This document shows positions 1 to 8,405 of a stretch of 64,000 bases of DNA, one piece after another; within the stretch, counting starts at the first letter, position 1, and the number at the start of each line of letters is the position of its first letter. The stretch spans positions 310,001 to 374,000 of the forward strand of contig NZ_JACNME010000001.1 in NCBI RefSeq assembly GCF_014270065.1, read 5' to 3'. Source of the DNA: Quadrisphaera sp. RL12-1S. GTDB taxonomy: Bacteria > Actinomycetota > Actinomycetes > Actinomycetales > Quadrisphaeraceae. The position numbers and the translations under genes are program-made. The notes below the pieces were generated by a model. The model made no database searches, was not told the DNA's origin, and worked only from the letters and a program-made list of their open reading frames with translations.

Positions 1-476
1 GCCGGGGCTCGCGCGGCTACAACGACGCCTGGGAGCGCCTGGCGGGCACCGAGGACGTCCTGCGCGGCGCCGGCGCACCCGCGCTGCCCGCCTGGGAGGC
101 GGCCACGAACTCCCGGGAGGAGGGTGAGGCCGCGGCGCGGGCCCTCCTCTGCGACGACGGCGGCGCGCTGCTGCCGGCCCACCGCCGCCCGACCGCCGTC
201 GTCGCGCAGTCGGACCTGCTGGCCGTCGGCGTGGTCCAGGCCGCTCGGGCCCTGGGCCTGGGGGTCCCGGGGGACCTGTCCGTGACGGGGTACGACGGCG
301 TGGAGACGCCGTGGCTGGGCGAGGACCGGCTGACCACCGTCAGGCAGCCCGCGGCGGAGCGGGGCCGGCGGGCCGGGCAGATGGTGGCCGATCTCCTGTC
401 CGGCGGCACGCCGGACCCGGTGCAGCTGCCGGTGGAGCTGGTGGTGGGGACGACGACGGGCCCCGCCCCGCGCTGA
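1..476 (+). CDS. LacI-family transcriptional regulator, C-terminal part (5' truncated by window edge)
   Basis: The reading frame is open from the first bases and ends at a TGA at 474-476. The visible part is the second half of a periplasmic-binding-protein-like effector domain: the segment PTAVVAQSDLLAVGVVQAA followed by SVTGYDGVE and LTTVRQP is the usual LacI/GalR order (effector subdomain, then the GYD turn, then T-T-V-x-Q-P). The N-terminal helix-turn-helix is outside the window. It converges on hadB with 12 bp between the stop codons. The ligand is unknown; a sugar is typical for the family. Confidence 0.85.
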   Translation, partial: RGSRGYNDAWERLAGTEDVLRGAGAPALPAWEAATNSREEGEAAARALLCDDGGALLPAHRRPTAVVAQSDLLAVGVVQAARALGLGVPGDLSVTGYDGVETPWLGEDRLTTVRQPAAERGRRAGQMVADLLSGGTPDPVQLPVELVVGTTTGPAPR

Positions 477-488
477 CCTCGTCCGCGC

Positions 489-917
489 TCAGGCGGGCAG
501 GCGGACCACGGCGCGGGCGCGACCGAGCACGCGGGTACCGCCGCAGGTCGCGGCGATGTCGACCCTGGCGGTGCCGGCCTCGGCGTCCACGGCGCCCACC
601 GACGCGGTCACCTCGAGGTCGGCTCCGGCCTCGGCGTCCACGGGGACCTGCCCGGTGAAGCGCGTGCCGTAGTCGACGACGGCCCCCGGGTCTCCCGCCC
701 AGTCGACGACGACGCGGACGGCGGCACCCATGGTCAGCATCCCGTGGGCGATCACGCCCGGCAGGCCCACGGAGCGCGCCACCTCGTCGGAGGCGTGGAT
801 GGGGTTGTGGTCGCCGCTGGCGTCCGCGTAGCGGAGCAGGTCCGCGCGCGTCAGGTGGACGGTCGTGGAGCCGACGACGTCCCCCACGGACACCTCGGAG
901 AGCTTCGGTGCGCTCAC
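489..917 (-). CDS. MaoC-family (R)-specific dehydratase, HadB-like
   Basis: A 142-residue hot-dog-fold protein. The hydratase-2 signature is intact: Y30, then GDHNPIH with D36 and H41 as the likely catalytic pair, then GLPGVIAHGM. With HadA it should form the heterodimer that dehydrates (3R)-hydroxyacyl-ACP/CoA in fatty-acid elongation. It starts at GTG 917, 7 nt after the hadA stop, so the two are co-transcribed. The order rpmG-hadA-hadB is conserved in actinobacteria. Some lineages carry a third gene, hadC; none follows here. Substrate chain length cannot be told from sequence. Confidence 0.85.
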   Translation of the reverse strand: MSAPKLSEVSVGDVVGSTTVHLTRADLLRYADASGDHNPIHASDEVARSVGLPGVIAHGMLTMGAAVRVVVDWAGDPGAVVDYGTRFTGQVPVDAEAGADLEVTASVGAVDAEAGTARVDIAATCGGTRVLGRARAVVRLPA

Positions 918-924
918 CGGCCCC

Positions 925-1368
925 TCACTCCCCCCGCACGACGAGCATGGACGTGGACGTGCAGACCGGCTCTCCGTCGACGGTGGTGATCTCGTTGCGC
1001 GTGGTCACCAGGTCGTTGCCGGCCATGCGGCGGACGGACTCCACGGTCAGCGCCGCCACCAGGCGGTCTCCGGCGACGGCCGGGCGGTGGTGCGTGAACC
1101 GCTGCTCGCCGTGCACGACGCGGGAGAAGTCGACGCCGGAGGCCGGGTCCTCCACGAAGCGGGCGTCGCTGGACTGGGCGAGGCCGACCAGGAAGGTCGG
1201 CGGGGCGACCACGTCCGCGTGGCCGAGGGCCCTGGCGGCGTCGACGTCGACGTGGGCGGGGTGCGTGGCCCCCGTGGCCTCGGCGAACGCAGCGATGGCC
1301 GCCCGGGTCACCTCGTAGGTGTCTCCGGGCGGCCACGTGCGGCCGACCTGGTCGGCGGGGTTCGGCAC
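925..1368 (-). CDS. MaoC-like N-terminal dehydratase subunit, HadA-like
   Basis: A 147-residue single hot-dog domain of the FAS1-dehydratase/MaoC_dehydrat_N type. It lacks the GDxNPxH catalytic motif of its partner, as expected for the substrate-binding HadA subunit. The motif VAPPTFLVGLAQ and the overhanging segment GEQRFTHHRPAVAGDRL are typical of the family. GTG 1368 is chosen as start because it gives the expected length and lies just downstream of rpmG. It is the middle gene of an rpmG-hadA-hadB operon. Confidence 0.82.
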   Translation of the reverse strand: MPNPADQVGRTWPPGDTYEVTRAAIAAFAEATGATHPAHVDVDAARALGHADVVAPPTFLVGLAQSSDARFVEDPASGVDFSRVVHGEQRFTHHRPAVAGDRLVAALTVESVRRMAGNDLVTTRNEITTVDGEPVCTSTSMLVVRGE

Positions 1369-1413
1369 GGCGATCGCGTCAGCCGGGCAGCACCGGGGTG
1401 CGGCCGGTCAGCG

Positions 1414-1584
1414 TCAGCGGGTCTCGCGGTGGGTGGTGTGGCGGCCGTCGCGCGGGCAGAACTTCTTCATCTCCAGGCGGTCCGGGTCGTTGCGCCGGTT
1501 CTTCTTGGTGATGTAGTTCCGCTCCTTGCACTCGGTGCACGCGAGCGTGATCTTCGGCCGGACGTCGGTCGACTTGCTGGCCAC
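1414..1584 (-). CDS. rpmG: 50S ribosomal protein L33
   Basis: A 56-residue protein starting at GTG 1584 ([20 protein letters not shown]). It has both zinc-ribbon CxxC-type elements expected of the Cys-containing L33 form: CTEC at residues 16-19, plus only one Cys in the distal part ([11 protein letters not shown]). The C-terminal knuckle is therefore incomplete, as in many actinobacterial rpmG2-type copies. A purine-rich stretch (gagagga) precedes the start. It lies directly downstream of three tRNA genes on the same strand and upstream of hadA/hadB. Confidence 0.95.
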   Translation of the reverse strand: MASKSTDVRPKITLACTECKERNYITKKNRRNDPDRLEMKKFCPRDGRHTTHRETR

Positions 1585-1713
1585 GGCAGGCCGTCCTCTC
1601 ACATCTTCGACAGCCGTCCGCATCGGGTGCGGCGGCACGGGTTCGGCGCAGCAGTCTACGCGGCGCCAGGACTGGTCTGGACCAGTCGGCCCCCGGGGGC
1701 GACGTGCTGCGCG

Positions 1714-1787
1714 TAGCGGGAGAGGGACTCGAACCCTCGACCTCACGATTATGAGTCGTGCGCTCTCGCCGACTGAGCTACCCCGCC
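1714..1787 (-). tRNA. tRNA-Met (CAT), elongator type
   Basis: A 74-nt cloverleaf without encoded CCA. The acceptor stem is closed by G:U pairs at both ends, the D-arm is GCTCAGTCGGCGAGAGC and the T-loop is TTCGAGT. The anticodon CAT is at 1753-1751. The acceptor and anticodon stem resemble elongator rather than initiator tRNA, which would have three consecutive G:C pairs in the anticodon stem. Confidence 0.95.
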
Positions 1788-1828
1788 AGGGGGGCTGGCC
1801 CGCTGCTCTCGCCGCTGACCAGCCGTGG

Positions 1829-1901
1829 AGCCCCGATAGGGAATCGAACCCTAGACCTTCTCCTTACCATGGAGACGCTCTGCCGACTGAGCTATCGGGG
1901 C
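1829..1901 (-). tRNA. tRNA-Thr (GGT)
   Basis: A 73-nt cloverleaf with a perfect GCCCCGA/TCGGGGC acceptor, D-arm GCTCAGTCGGCAGAGC, anticodon stem TCTCC/GGAGA and T-loop TTCGATT. The anticodon GGT is at 1868-1866. CCA is not encoded. Confidence 0.96.
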
Positions 1902-1960
1902 CGGCGACCGCGAGCCTACACGGCCTCCGGGGGAGGACCGCGCAGACCCGCGGACTCGCG

Positions 1961-2042
1961 TGGCAGGTGCAGGATTCGAACCTGCGAAGGCATTGCCGGC
2001 TGATTTACAGTCAGCTCCCATTGGCCGCTCGGGCAACCTGCC
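1961..2042 (-). tRNA. tRNA-Tyr (GTA)
   Basis: An 82-nt class II tRNA with a long variable arm, acceptor GGCAGGT/ACCTGCC, D-arm starting GCCCGAGCGG, and anticodon GTA at 2008-2006 inside ACTGTAAAT. It is the first gene of the tRNA-Tyr/Thr/Met/rpmG run. Confidence 0.96.
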
Positions 2043-2051
2043 GCGGCTGCC

Positions 2052-2058
2052 TACGATA
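2052..2058. promoter_or_regulatory. Overlapping -10-like hexamers for the tRNA cluster (-) and yajQ (+)
   Basis: The sequence ctacgata reads TATCGT on the minus strand (10 nt before mature tRNA-Tyr) and TACGAT on the plus strand. No clear -35 box is visible for either, so this is only a candidate. Confidence 0.3.
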
Positions 2059-2160
2059 GCAAGCCCTCCGCCGGGTGCGGTGCAGTCCCCTCCGCGGGGC
2101 GCGCCCCCGCGCGCGTGGACCCCACCGACCAGCACGAGCAAGCCCGCAGGAGGCACCCCC

Positions 2161-2655
2161 GTGGCCAGCGAGTCGTCGTTCGACGTCGTCAGCAAGATCG
2201 ACCGCCAGGAGGTCGACAACGCGCTGAACCAGGCGGCCAAGGAGATCGCCCAGCGCTACGACTTCAAGGGCACCGGCGCCTCGGTGGACTGGAGCGGCAC
2301 CGAGGTGATCGCCATGAGCGCCAACAGCGAGGAGCGCGTCAAGGCCGTCCTGGACGTGCTGCAGACCAAGCTCATCAAGCGCGGCGTGTCCCTCAAGGCG
2401 CTCGACGCCGGAGAGCCCCGCGTCTCCGGCAAGGAGTACCGGCTCGACGCCACCCTCAAGGAGGGGCTGAGCCAGGAGGACGCCAAGAAGATCGGCAAGA
2501 TCGTCCGGGACGAGGGCCCCAAGGGCGTCAAGACGCAGGTGACCGGGGACGAGCTGCGCGTCTCGGCGAAGAGCCGTGACGACCTCCAGGCGGTCATCGC
2601 ACTCCTCAAGGGCGCCGACCTCGACGTCGCCCTGCAGTTCGTCAACTACCGCTGA
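2161..2655 (+). CDS. yajQ: YajQ-family nucleotide (c-di-GMP)-binding protein
   Basis: A 164-residue soluble protein with the family's opening ([18 protein letters not shown]) and closing ([11 protein letters not shown]) signatures and two alpha/beta ACT-like halves. Some YajQ homologues bind c-di-GMP and act as regulators; others are described as nucleotide or tRNA binding, so the role here is not settled. GTG 2161 is the start: AGGAGG at 2148-2153 gives good spacing, and upstream in-frame sequence lies inside tRNA-Tyr. It sits directly divergent from the tRNA cluster. Confidence 0.9.
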   Translation: MASESSFDVVSKIDRQEVDNALNQAAKEIAQRYDFKGTGASVDWSGTEVIAMSANSEERVKAVLDVLQTKLIKRGVSLKALDAGEPRVSGKEYRLDATLKEGLSQEDAKKIGKIVRDEGPKGVKTQVTGDELRVSAKSRDDLQAVIALLKGADLDVALQFVNYR

Positions 2656-2704
2656 CGACCCGGCTGGCGGCCCGGCTGACGACCCGGCCCGCTGCCGGTG
2701 CGGC

Positions 2705-3499
2705 TCAGGCGTCGCCGCGCGCCCCGCGCGCGGCGACCGCCAGCACGAGCGCACCGACGGCGGCGGCGAGCGCCGCGCCGGCCACCACGGTGCCGACGGC
2801 CCAGGCGGGACCAGCCGCCACCGGGGGGACGGCCACCAGTCGGGAGGCCGCCGCGGCGGGGAGGAGCTGGTCCACGACCGCGCCCCAGCCCGACCGCGGC
2901 ACCACCAGGCCGAGGACCGGCTCGGCCACGAGCGGCCAGGCCACCACGGCGGCCACCGCGACGACCGCGCTGCGCAGCAGCGACGCCAGCGCCATGCCGG
3001 CCAGTCCCTGCAGCACCACGACCGCGGCGTAGCCGAGCAGCGGGAGGGCCAGGACGACAGGTCGCGGCGCCTGCGCCACCAGCTCCTGACCCGGCCAGAG
3101 GAGCACCAGGACCGCTGCCGCCACGAGCGCGGTGACGGCGAGGACGGCGGACCAGGCCGTCACCACCAGCACCCGGGCCGCCAGGAGCGCGCCGCGACGC
3201 GGCACGACCACCAGCGCGGACCTCTCGGCGCCGTGACGCGCGTCTGCGGCCACCACGAGGGCGCCGGCGAGGGCGGCGAGGGCCCCCACGACCGACAGCC
3301 CCGAGGCGCTCCCCCCGGTGAGGGCGTCCAGCAGTCCCCCGCGCCCGAGGTCGGTGCGCTGGTCGAGCGCGCAGAGCGCGGCGGCGCCCGCGGCGCCCGC
3401 CGCCACGGCGGCGACGAGCAGGACGGCGGTGGAGCGGACGGTGCGCAGGCGCACCGCCTCGAGCCGCAGGGCGGCCGCGAGGGCGGCGAACGGGCTCAT
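2705..3499 (-). CDS. ABC-2-type membrane protein (exporter permease-like)
   Basis: A 264-residue protein with about six hydrophobic segments, ending in a basic tail. It starts at ATG 3499, whose last bases overlap the stop of the upstream ATPase gene (ATGA at 3496-3499), so the two form one transcription unit and presumably one ABC exporter. Nothing in the sequence indicates a substrate. It is very rich in Ala, Val and Leu and has no recognisable signature besides topology. Confidence 0.7.
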   Translation of the reverse strand: MSPFAALAAALRLEAVRLRTVRSTAVLLVAAVAAGAAGAAALCALDQRTDLGRGGLLDALTGGSASGLSVVGALAALAGALVVAADARHGAERSALVVVPRRGALLAARVLVVTAWSAVLAVTALVAAAVLVLLWPGQELVAQAPRPVVLALPLLGYAAVVVLQGLAGMALASLLRSAVVAVAAVVAWPLVAEPVLGLVVPRSGWGAVVDQLLPAAAASRLVAVPPVAAGPAWAVGTVVAGAALAAAVGALVLAVAARGARGDA

Positions 3500-4500
3500 G
3501 CGGTCACCGCCGGTGCCCCGGGGGCTGCGGGCGGCGCGGCGTCGGGGACGGGCTGCGCGTCGAGCGCGGGCTGGGAGGGCTGAGCGGTCCTGCCGGGACC
3601 GCGCCGGGTGCCGACCAGCGCGGTCTCGGGCAGCTCGAGGGACTGCAGGGCGGCGTCGAGGTCGGCTCCGCGCAGGGAGAGCTCGTGGAGCGCCACCCCC
3701 TCCGCGCGCGCCACCTCGCCGACGGCCGCCATGTCCAGCCCGCTGACCACCAGGGCGCCGTCGGGCAGCGGGTCGACCGAGCCGCCCCAGCGCAGCACGG
3801 CGGCCGCGAGCAGCCCGGGGTCGCTGGCCCGCACGAGGACGGAGCTACCGGCACCGGCCAGCAGCTCGGCGGCCGGTCCGCGGGCGGCGAGGCGGCCGCG
3901 GCGCAGCACCACGAGCGCGTCCGCGCAGCCGAGGACGTCAGCGGCGCGCGTCGCGGCGAGCAGCACGCTGCCGCCGGCCTCGGCGTGGCGCCGGACCAGC
4001 TGCTGCAGCCACCCGCGGTCGTCGTCGTCGAGCCCGGCGAAGGGGTCGTCCAGGAGGAGCGCACGAGGGCGCCCCAGGAGGGCGCCCGCCACGGCCAGGC
4101 GCTGCGCGGCGCCGCGGCGGAAGGCCGCGGGGCGCAGCCCCTGCGCCCCCACGAGGCCCACGCGCTCGAGGACCTCGCCGACGCGGCGGCGGGGCACGCC
4201 GGCCCCGGCGGCCAGCGCCCTCAGGTGGCCGCCGGCGGTGCGGCCGGGGTGCACGGCGCGCGCGTCCAGCGCCACCCCGACGGCGTGCGCCGGGCGGGGC
4301 AGCGCCGCGAACGGGACGCCGTCGAAGAGGACGAGGCCGCTGCCGCGGTCCAGCCCGACGGCGAGCCGCAGGACCGTCGTCTTGCCCGCCCCGGCGGGTC
4401 CCAGGAGGCCGGTGACGGCTCCGTCGGGCACGGTGAAGGACAGGTCGTCGACGGCGAGGCGGCTGCCGTGGCGCTTGCTCAGCGCGAGGGCCTCGATCAC
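3496..4500 (-). CDS. ABC transporter ATP-binding protein with degenerate catalytic motifs
   Basis: A 334-residue protein with an ABC ATPase domain in roughly the first 220 residues. Walker A is present as GPAGAGKTT. The other motifs are eroded: the signature LSGGQ position reads FRRGAAQRLAVA, Walker B ends LLLDDPFAGLD with Asp where the catalytic Glu should be, the Q-loop region VGVALDARAVHPG lacks Gln, and the switch His is replaced (LLAATRAADVL). A roughly 100-residue C-terminal extension follows. GTG 4500 has a GACTCT hexamer 6 nt upstream. Binding to ATP is plausible; efficient hydrolysis is doubtful. Confidence 0.78.
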   Translation of the reverse strand: MIEALALSKRHGSRLAVDDLSFTVPDGAVTGLLGPAGAGKTTVLRLAVGLDRGSGLVLFDGVPFAALPRPAHAVGVALDARAVHPGRTAGGHLRALAAGAGVPRRRVGEVLERVGLVGAQGLRPAAFRRGAAQRLAVAGALLGRPRALLLDDPFAGLDDDDRGWLQQLVRRHAEAGGSVLLAATRAADVLGCADALVVLRRGRLAARGPAAELLAGAGSSVLVRASDPGLLAAAVLRWGGSVDPLPDGALVVSGLDMAAVGEVARAEGVALHELSLRGADLDAALQSLELPETALVGTRRGPGRTAQPSQPALDAQPVPDAAPPAAPGAPAVTA

Positions 4501-4506
4501 CGCTCG

Positions 4507-4512
4507 AGAGTC
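4507..4512 (-). promoter_or_regulatory. -10-like element for a leaderless ABC ATPase transcript
   Basis: GACTCT on the minus strand ends 6 nt before GTG 4500, the same spacing seen at many other genes in the window. The divergent hydrolase start (GTG 4532) is only 31 bp away. Confidence 0.4.
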
Positions 4513-4531
4513 GCACAGGAGGGGGTCCCAC

Positions 4532-5371
4532 GTGGCCGATTCACCAGCACAGCAGCGCTCCGGCGCGTCGCCGTCGCAGGGGGCGGGAGGCTCACCCGGC
4601 GAGGCGCTCCCGCCGCCGGTCGAGGTGGTCCGCTACGGCACCCACCCCGCCCAGGTCTGCGACCTGCACCTGCCCCCGGGCCCCCCGGCGAGCCGGGTCG
4701 CCGCGCTCGTGCACGGCGGCTTCTGGAAGGCCGGCTACGACCGGTCGCTGGAGAGGGCCGTGGCCGCCGACCTCCTCGCGCGCGGCTGGGCGGTGTGGAA
4801 CGTCGACTACCGCGCGGTGGGCGACGGCGGCGGCTGGCCGCGCACGGCCGACGACGTGGGCGAGGCGCTCGACGCGCTGCCCGCTGCGCTGGCGCGCCAC
4901 GGCCTCGCCGGTGCCCCGGTGGCGCTGGTCGGCCACTCCGCCGGCGGCCACCTGGTCACCTGGGCCGCGACCCGCCGCGCCGGCTCCGGGCCCGCGCCGC
5001 TGCGGCCGGCGGCGGTGGTGGCGCAGGCGGGCGTGGTGGACCTCCAGCTGGCCGAGCACCTGCACCTGGGTGGCGGCGCCGCGGCGGCCCTCCTGGGCGG
5101 CTCCTCGGCGGAGCTCCCCGCCCTCTGGGCCGACGCGGACCCGGTCCGCCGCGTGCCGCTGGGGGTGCCGCTGCTCGCGGTGGTCGGGGACGCCGACGAC
5201 GTCGTCCCGCCGTCGCTGTCGGCGTCGCTGGTCGAGGCGGCCCGCGGCAGCGGGGACGAGGACGCCGAGCTCGTCGTCGTGCCCGGGGAGGGCCACGGCG
5301 AGCACCTCGACCCCGCGAGCGCCGTGTGGGGGCGGGCGCTGGCCTTCCTCGAGCGCGTGCTGCCGGCCTGA
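4532..5371 (+). CDS. Alpha/beta hydrolase, kynurenine-formamidase/esterase-like
   Basis: A 279-residue alpha/beta hydrolase. HGGFW supplies the oxyanion hole, GHSAGGH the nucleophilic Ser elbow, DADDVVP the acid residue and EGHGEHLDP the catalytic His, all in the usual order. The HGGFW plus GHSAGGH combination is that of arylformamidase-like carboxylesterases, but no other kynurenine-pathway gene is nearby, so the substrate is open. GTG 4532 is preceded by AGGAGGGGG. The first about 25 residues are low-complexity (S/P/G/Q) and may be a linker. Confidence 0.8.
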   Translation: MADSPAQQRSGASPSQGAGGSPGEALPPPVEVVRYGTHPAQVCDLHLPPGPPASRVAALVHGGFWKAGYDRSLERAVAADLLARGWAVWNVDYRAVGDGGGWPRTADDVGEALDALPAALARHGLAGAPVALVGHSAGGHLVTWAATRRAGSGPAPLRPAAVVAQAGVVDLQLAEHLHLGGGAAAALLGGSSAELPALWADADPVRRVPLGVPLLAVVGDADDVVPPSLSASLVEAARGSGDEDAELVVVPGEGHGEHLDPASAVWGRALAFLERVLPA

Positions 5372-5400
5372 CGCGCGGTCAGCCGGGGGCCGAGCCGGGG

Positions 5401-6270
5401 TCAGCGGGCCCGGTAGCCGTAGGCCATCTCCTCGAGGCGGGCGATGCGCTCGGCCATCGGGGGGTGGGTGCTGAACAGCTTGGAGACGTCCTGCGCGCGG
5501 AACGGGTTGGCGATGAACAGGTGGGCGCTGTTCTGCACCTGGCGCTCGGGGGCCAGGGGCCGGACCTGCGTGCCCTGCTCCAGCTTGCGCAGCGCCGAGG
5601 CCAGCGCGAGCGGGTCGCCCGTGAGCTGGGCGCCGTCCTCGTCGGCGTCGTACTCGCGGGTGCGGCTGATGGCCATCTGCACCACGCCGGCCGCGAGCGG
5701 GCCGAGGAAGAGGATGAGCATCCCGGCCACCGGGTTGGAGCGCTCGTCGCGGCTGCCGCCGAAGAACATCGCGGCGTAGGCCAGGTAGGTGATGACCGAG
5801 GCCATGGCGGCGGCGATGGAGCTGGTGAGGATGTCGCGGTTGTAGACGTGCATGAGCTCGTGGCCGAGCACGCCGCGCAGCTCGCGCTCGTCGAGGATGT
5901 CGAGGATGCCCTGCGTGGCGCACACCTTGGCGTTCTTGGGGTTGCGGCCGGTGGCGAACGCGTTGGGGGCGGACGTCGGGGAGACGTACAGCTGCGGCAT
6001 GGGCTGGCCGGCGCGGGCGGAGAGCTCGCGGACGATCCGGTGCATGGCCGGCTGCTCCGCCTCGGTGACCGGGCGCGCGCGCATGGCGCGCACGGCCACG
6101 GAGCCGGAGGTCCAGTAGGCGATGCCGTTGACGACCAGCGCGATGAGCAGGCCGACGGTCAGCGCTCCGGTGCTCTGGCCGAACAGCAGCCAGCTGGCCA
6201 GCAGGACGACGCCGCCGAGCAGGCCGAACAGCACCGCCGTCTTGACGCCGTTGAAGTGCCCGTGGGGCAT
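5401..6270 (-). CDS. htpX: Membrane-bound zinc metalloprotease HtpX (M48)
   Basis: A 289-residue M48 peptidase. Two N-terminal transmembrane helices (about residues 10-30 and 35-55), the HELMH zinc motif at residues 137-141, two further membrane segments, then [11 protein letters not shown] carrying the third zinc ligand. HtpX degrades damaged membrane proteins. The start is ATG 6270 with an upstream purine-rich stretch (gagagagga). In many bacteria it is under heat-shock control; only a HAIR-like half site (GAGTCAAG on the minus strand) is seen upstream. Confidence 0.95.
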   Translation of the reverse strand: MPHGHFNGVKTAVLFGLLGGVVLLASWLLFGQSTGALTVGLLIALVVNGIAYWTSGSVAVRAMRARPVTEAEQPAMHRIVRELSARAGQPMPQLYVSPTSAPNAFATGRNPKNAKVCATQGILDILDERELRGVLGHELMHVYNRDILTSSIAAAMASVITYLAYAAMFFGGSRDERSNPVAGMLILFLGPLAAGVVQMAISRTREYDADEDGAQLTGDPLALASALRKLEQGTQVRPLAPERQVQNSAHLFIANPFRAQDVSKLFSTHPPMAERIARLEEMAYGYRAR

Positions 6271-6408
6271 GGGGTCCTCTCTCGCACCTCGTCCTTGACT
6301 CGTTCTTTACCTGCAACGCCCGGTGCTGCCACCGCGTTCCCGCGCACCGCCACCCGTGCGACGCCTCACAGGACCTTCCCAGCACAGGGCGCGCGCGGCG
6401 GGCAGCCG

Positions 6409-6414
6409 TAGCAT
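6409..6414 (+). promoter_or_regulatory. -10 element for leaderless korA
   Basis: TAGCAT ends 8 nt before GTG 6423 and only 2 nt before ATG 6417, which argues for the GTG as the start. There is no Shine-Dalgarno sequence. Confidence 0.55.
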
Positions 6415-6422
6415 CGATGCAC

Positions 6423-8405
6423 GTGAGCACCGGATCCGACACCGCAGGGGAGACGCCCTCCCCGTCGACTCCTCCCACGCCCGCGCCGGGTGAGCGCCAG
6501 GGCAAGCGGGTGGAGGTGCTCGACCGGGTGGTCATCCGCTTCGCCGGGGACTCCGGCGACGGCATGCAGCTCACCGGGGACCGGTTCACGGCGGAGACCG
6601 CCTCCCTGGGGAACGACCTGGCCACGCTGCCCAACTTCCCCGCCGAGATCCGGGCTCCCGCCGGCACCCTGCCGGGCGTCTCGAGCTTCCAGCTGCACTT
6701 CGCCGACCACGACGTCACCACCCCCGGAGACGCCCCGGACGTGCTGGTGGCGATGAACCCGGCGGCCCTGCGCGCCAACGTCCACGACGTCCGGGCCGGC
6801 GGCACGCTCATCATCGACACCGACGACTTCACCGCCCGCAACCTGGCCAAGGTCGGGTACGGGACGTCACCGCTGGAGGACGGCAGCCTCGAGGGCTACC
6901 GCGTGCACGCGCTGCCCATGCAGTCCATGACCGTGGAGGCCCTCAAGGACCTCGGCCTGAGCCGCAAGGACGCCGAGCGCAGCAAGAACATGTTCGCCCT
7001 CGGCCTGCTGAGCTGGCTCTACGAGCGGCCGACGGAGCAGACCGAGAGGTTCCTCACCAGCAAGTTCGCCAAGCGGGCCGCGGTGCTCGAGGCGAACCTG
7101 CGGGCCTTCCGCGCCGGCTGGGCGTACGGGGAGACCACCGAGGCGTTCCCGGTGCGGTTCACCGTGCCGCCGGCGCCGGCCGAGAAGGGCACCTACCGCA
7201 ACATCACCGGCAACACCGCGCTCGCGTACGGCCTCGTGGCCGCGGCGCACCGCGCCGGGCTGCCGCTGGCGCTGGGCTCCTACCCGATCACCCCGGCCTC
7301 CGACATCCTCCACGTGCTGTCCGGCCTCAAGCGGCTGGGCGTCACCACGCTGCAGGCCGAGGACGAGATCGCCGCGGTGGGGATGGCGCTCGGCGCCTCC
7401 TTCGGCGGCTCGCTCGGGGTGACGACGACGAGCGGGCCGGGACTGGCGCTCAAGAGCGAGACGATCGGCCTGGCGGTGGCCCTCGAGCTGCCGCTCGTCA
7501 TCGTCGACGTCCAGCGCGGCGGGCCCTCCACGGGCCTGCCCACCAAGACCGAGCAGTCCGACCTGCTGCAGGCGATGTACGGGCGCAACGGCGAGTCGCC
7601 GGTGCCCGTCGTGGCGCCGTCCACCCCCGCGGACTGCTTCGACGCGGCCGTGGACGCGGTGCGGATCGCCGTGCGCTACCGCACCCCGGTGCTGCTGCTG
7701 TCCGACGGCTACCTCGCGAACGGCTCCGAGCCGTGGAAGATCCCCACGGCGCACGACGTGCACGCGGTGGACCCGGACTTCTCCACCGACCCCAACTCCA
7801 CCGCCGCCGACGGCGTGACGCCGCAGTTCCGGCCGTTCCTGCGCGACCCGGACACGCTCGCCCGGCCGTGGGCCGTGCCCGGCACCGCCGGGCTCGAGCA
7901 CCGCGTCGGCGGCCTGGAGAAGGCCGACGTCACGGGTGAGATCTCCTACGACCCCGCCAACCACGACCGGATGGTCAGGCTGCGGCGGGCGAAGGTGAAG
8001 GGCATCGACGTGCCCGACGTCGTCGTGGACCACGGGGGACCTGGCGGCGACGGCCACGAGGACGCCGACCTGCTGGTGCTCGGCTGGGGCTCCACCCGGG
8101 GTCCCATCACCGCCGCCGTCCGCGAGGCCCGCCGCCGCGGGCTGCGCGTGGCCCAGGCGCACCTGCGCCACCTCAACCCCCTGCCCGCCAACCTCGGCGA
8201 GGTGCTCCTGGCCCACGAGCACGTGCTGGTGCCCGAGATGAACCTCGGGCAGCTGGCGCTGCTGCTGCGCGGCCGCTACCTCGTCGACGTCATCAGCTGC
8301 AACCAGGTGCGCGGACTGCCGTTCACGTCCACCGAGATCGTCGAGGCCATCGAGGACGTCGTGGCCGGCCGCGTGCGCGAGACCCCCCGGAGGGACGCCC
8401 GATGA
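6423..8405 (+). CDS. korA: 2-oxoglutarate:ferredoxin oxidoreductase, alpha subunit
   Basis: A 660-residue fusion of gamma and alpha domains of the 2-oxoacid:ferredoxin oxidoreductase family. The gamma domain opens with RFAGDSGDGMQLTGDRF, and the alpha domain carries GSYPITPASDIL and TSGPGLALKSE. With KorB it converts 2-oxoglutarate and CoA to succinyl-CoA, CO2 and reduced ferredoxin, replacing or supplementing the 2-oxoglutarate dehydrogenase complex. ATG 6417 is an alternative start, but the TAGCAT element favours GTG 6423. The stop overlaps korB (ATGA, 8402-8405). Confidence 0.95.
   Translation: MSTGSDTAGETPSPSTPPTPAPGERQGKRVEVLDRVVIRFAGDSGDGMQLTGDRFTAETASLGNDLATLPNFPAEIRAPAGTLPGVSSFQLHFADHDVTTPGDAPDVLVAMNPAALRANVHDVRAGGTLIIDTDDFTARNLAKVGYGTSPLEDGSLEGYRVHALPMQSMTVEALKDLGLSRKDAERSKNMFALGLLSWLYERPTEQTERFLTSKFAKRAAVLEANLRAFRAGWAYGETTEAFPVRFTVPPAPAEKGTYRNITGNTALAYGLVAAAHRAGLPLALGSYPITPASDILHVLSGLKRLGVTTLQAEDEIAAVGMALGASFGGSLGVTTTSGPGLALKSETIGLAVALELPLVIVDVQRGGPSTGLPTKTEQSDLLQAMYGRNGESPVPVVAPSTPADCFDAAVDAVRIAVRYRTPVLLLSDGYLANGSEPWKIPTAHDVHAVDPDFSTDPNSTAADGVTPQFRPFLRDPDTLARPWAVPGTAGLEHRVGGLEKADVTGEISYDPANHDRMVRLRRAKVKGIDVPDVVVDHGGPGGDGHEDADLLVLGWGSTRGPITAAVREARRRGLRVAQAHLRHLNPLPANLGEVLLAHEHVLVPEMNLGQLALLLRGRYLVDVISCNQVRGLPFTSTEIVEAIEDVVAGRVRETPRRDAR

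Noticed and set aside
6290-6315. HspR (HAIR) binding site upstream of htpX
   Set aside because: Only one half site (GAGTCAAG on the minus strand) is present; the second half at the required 7-bp spacing is missing.
4592-6850. Very long open frame (over 750 codons) antisense to the hydrolase and htpX genes
   Set aside because: It is a GC-driven shadow: composition is Arg/Gly/Pro-rich with no motif, while the opposite strand encodes well-conserved enzymes. The same applies to the long frames antisense to menD (22565-26464) and elsewhere.
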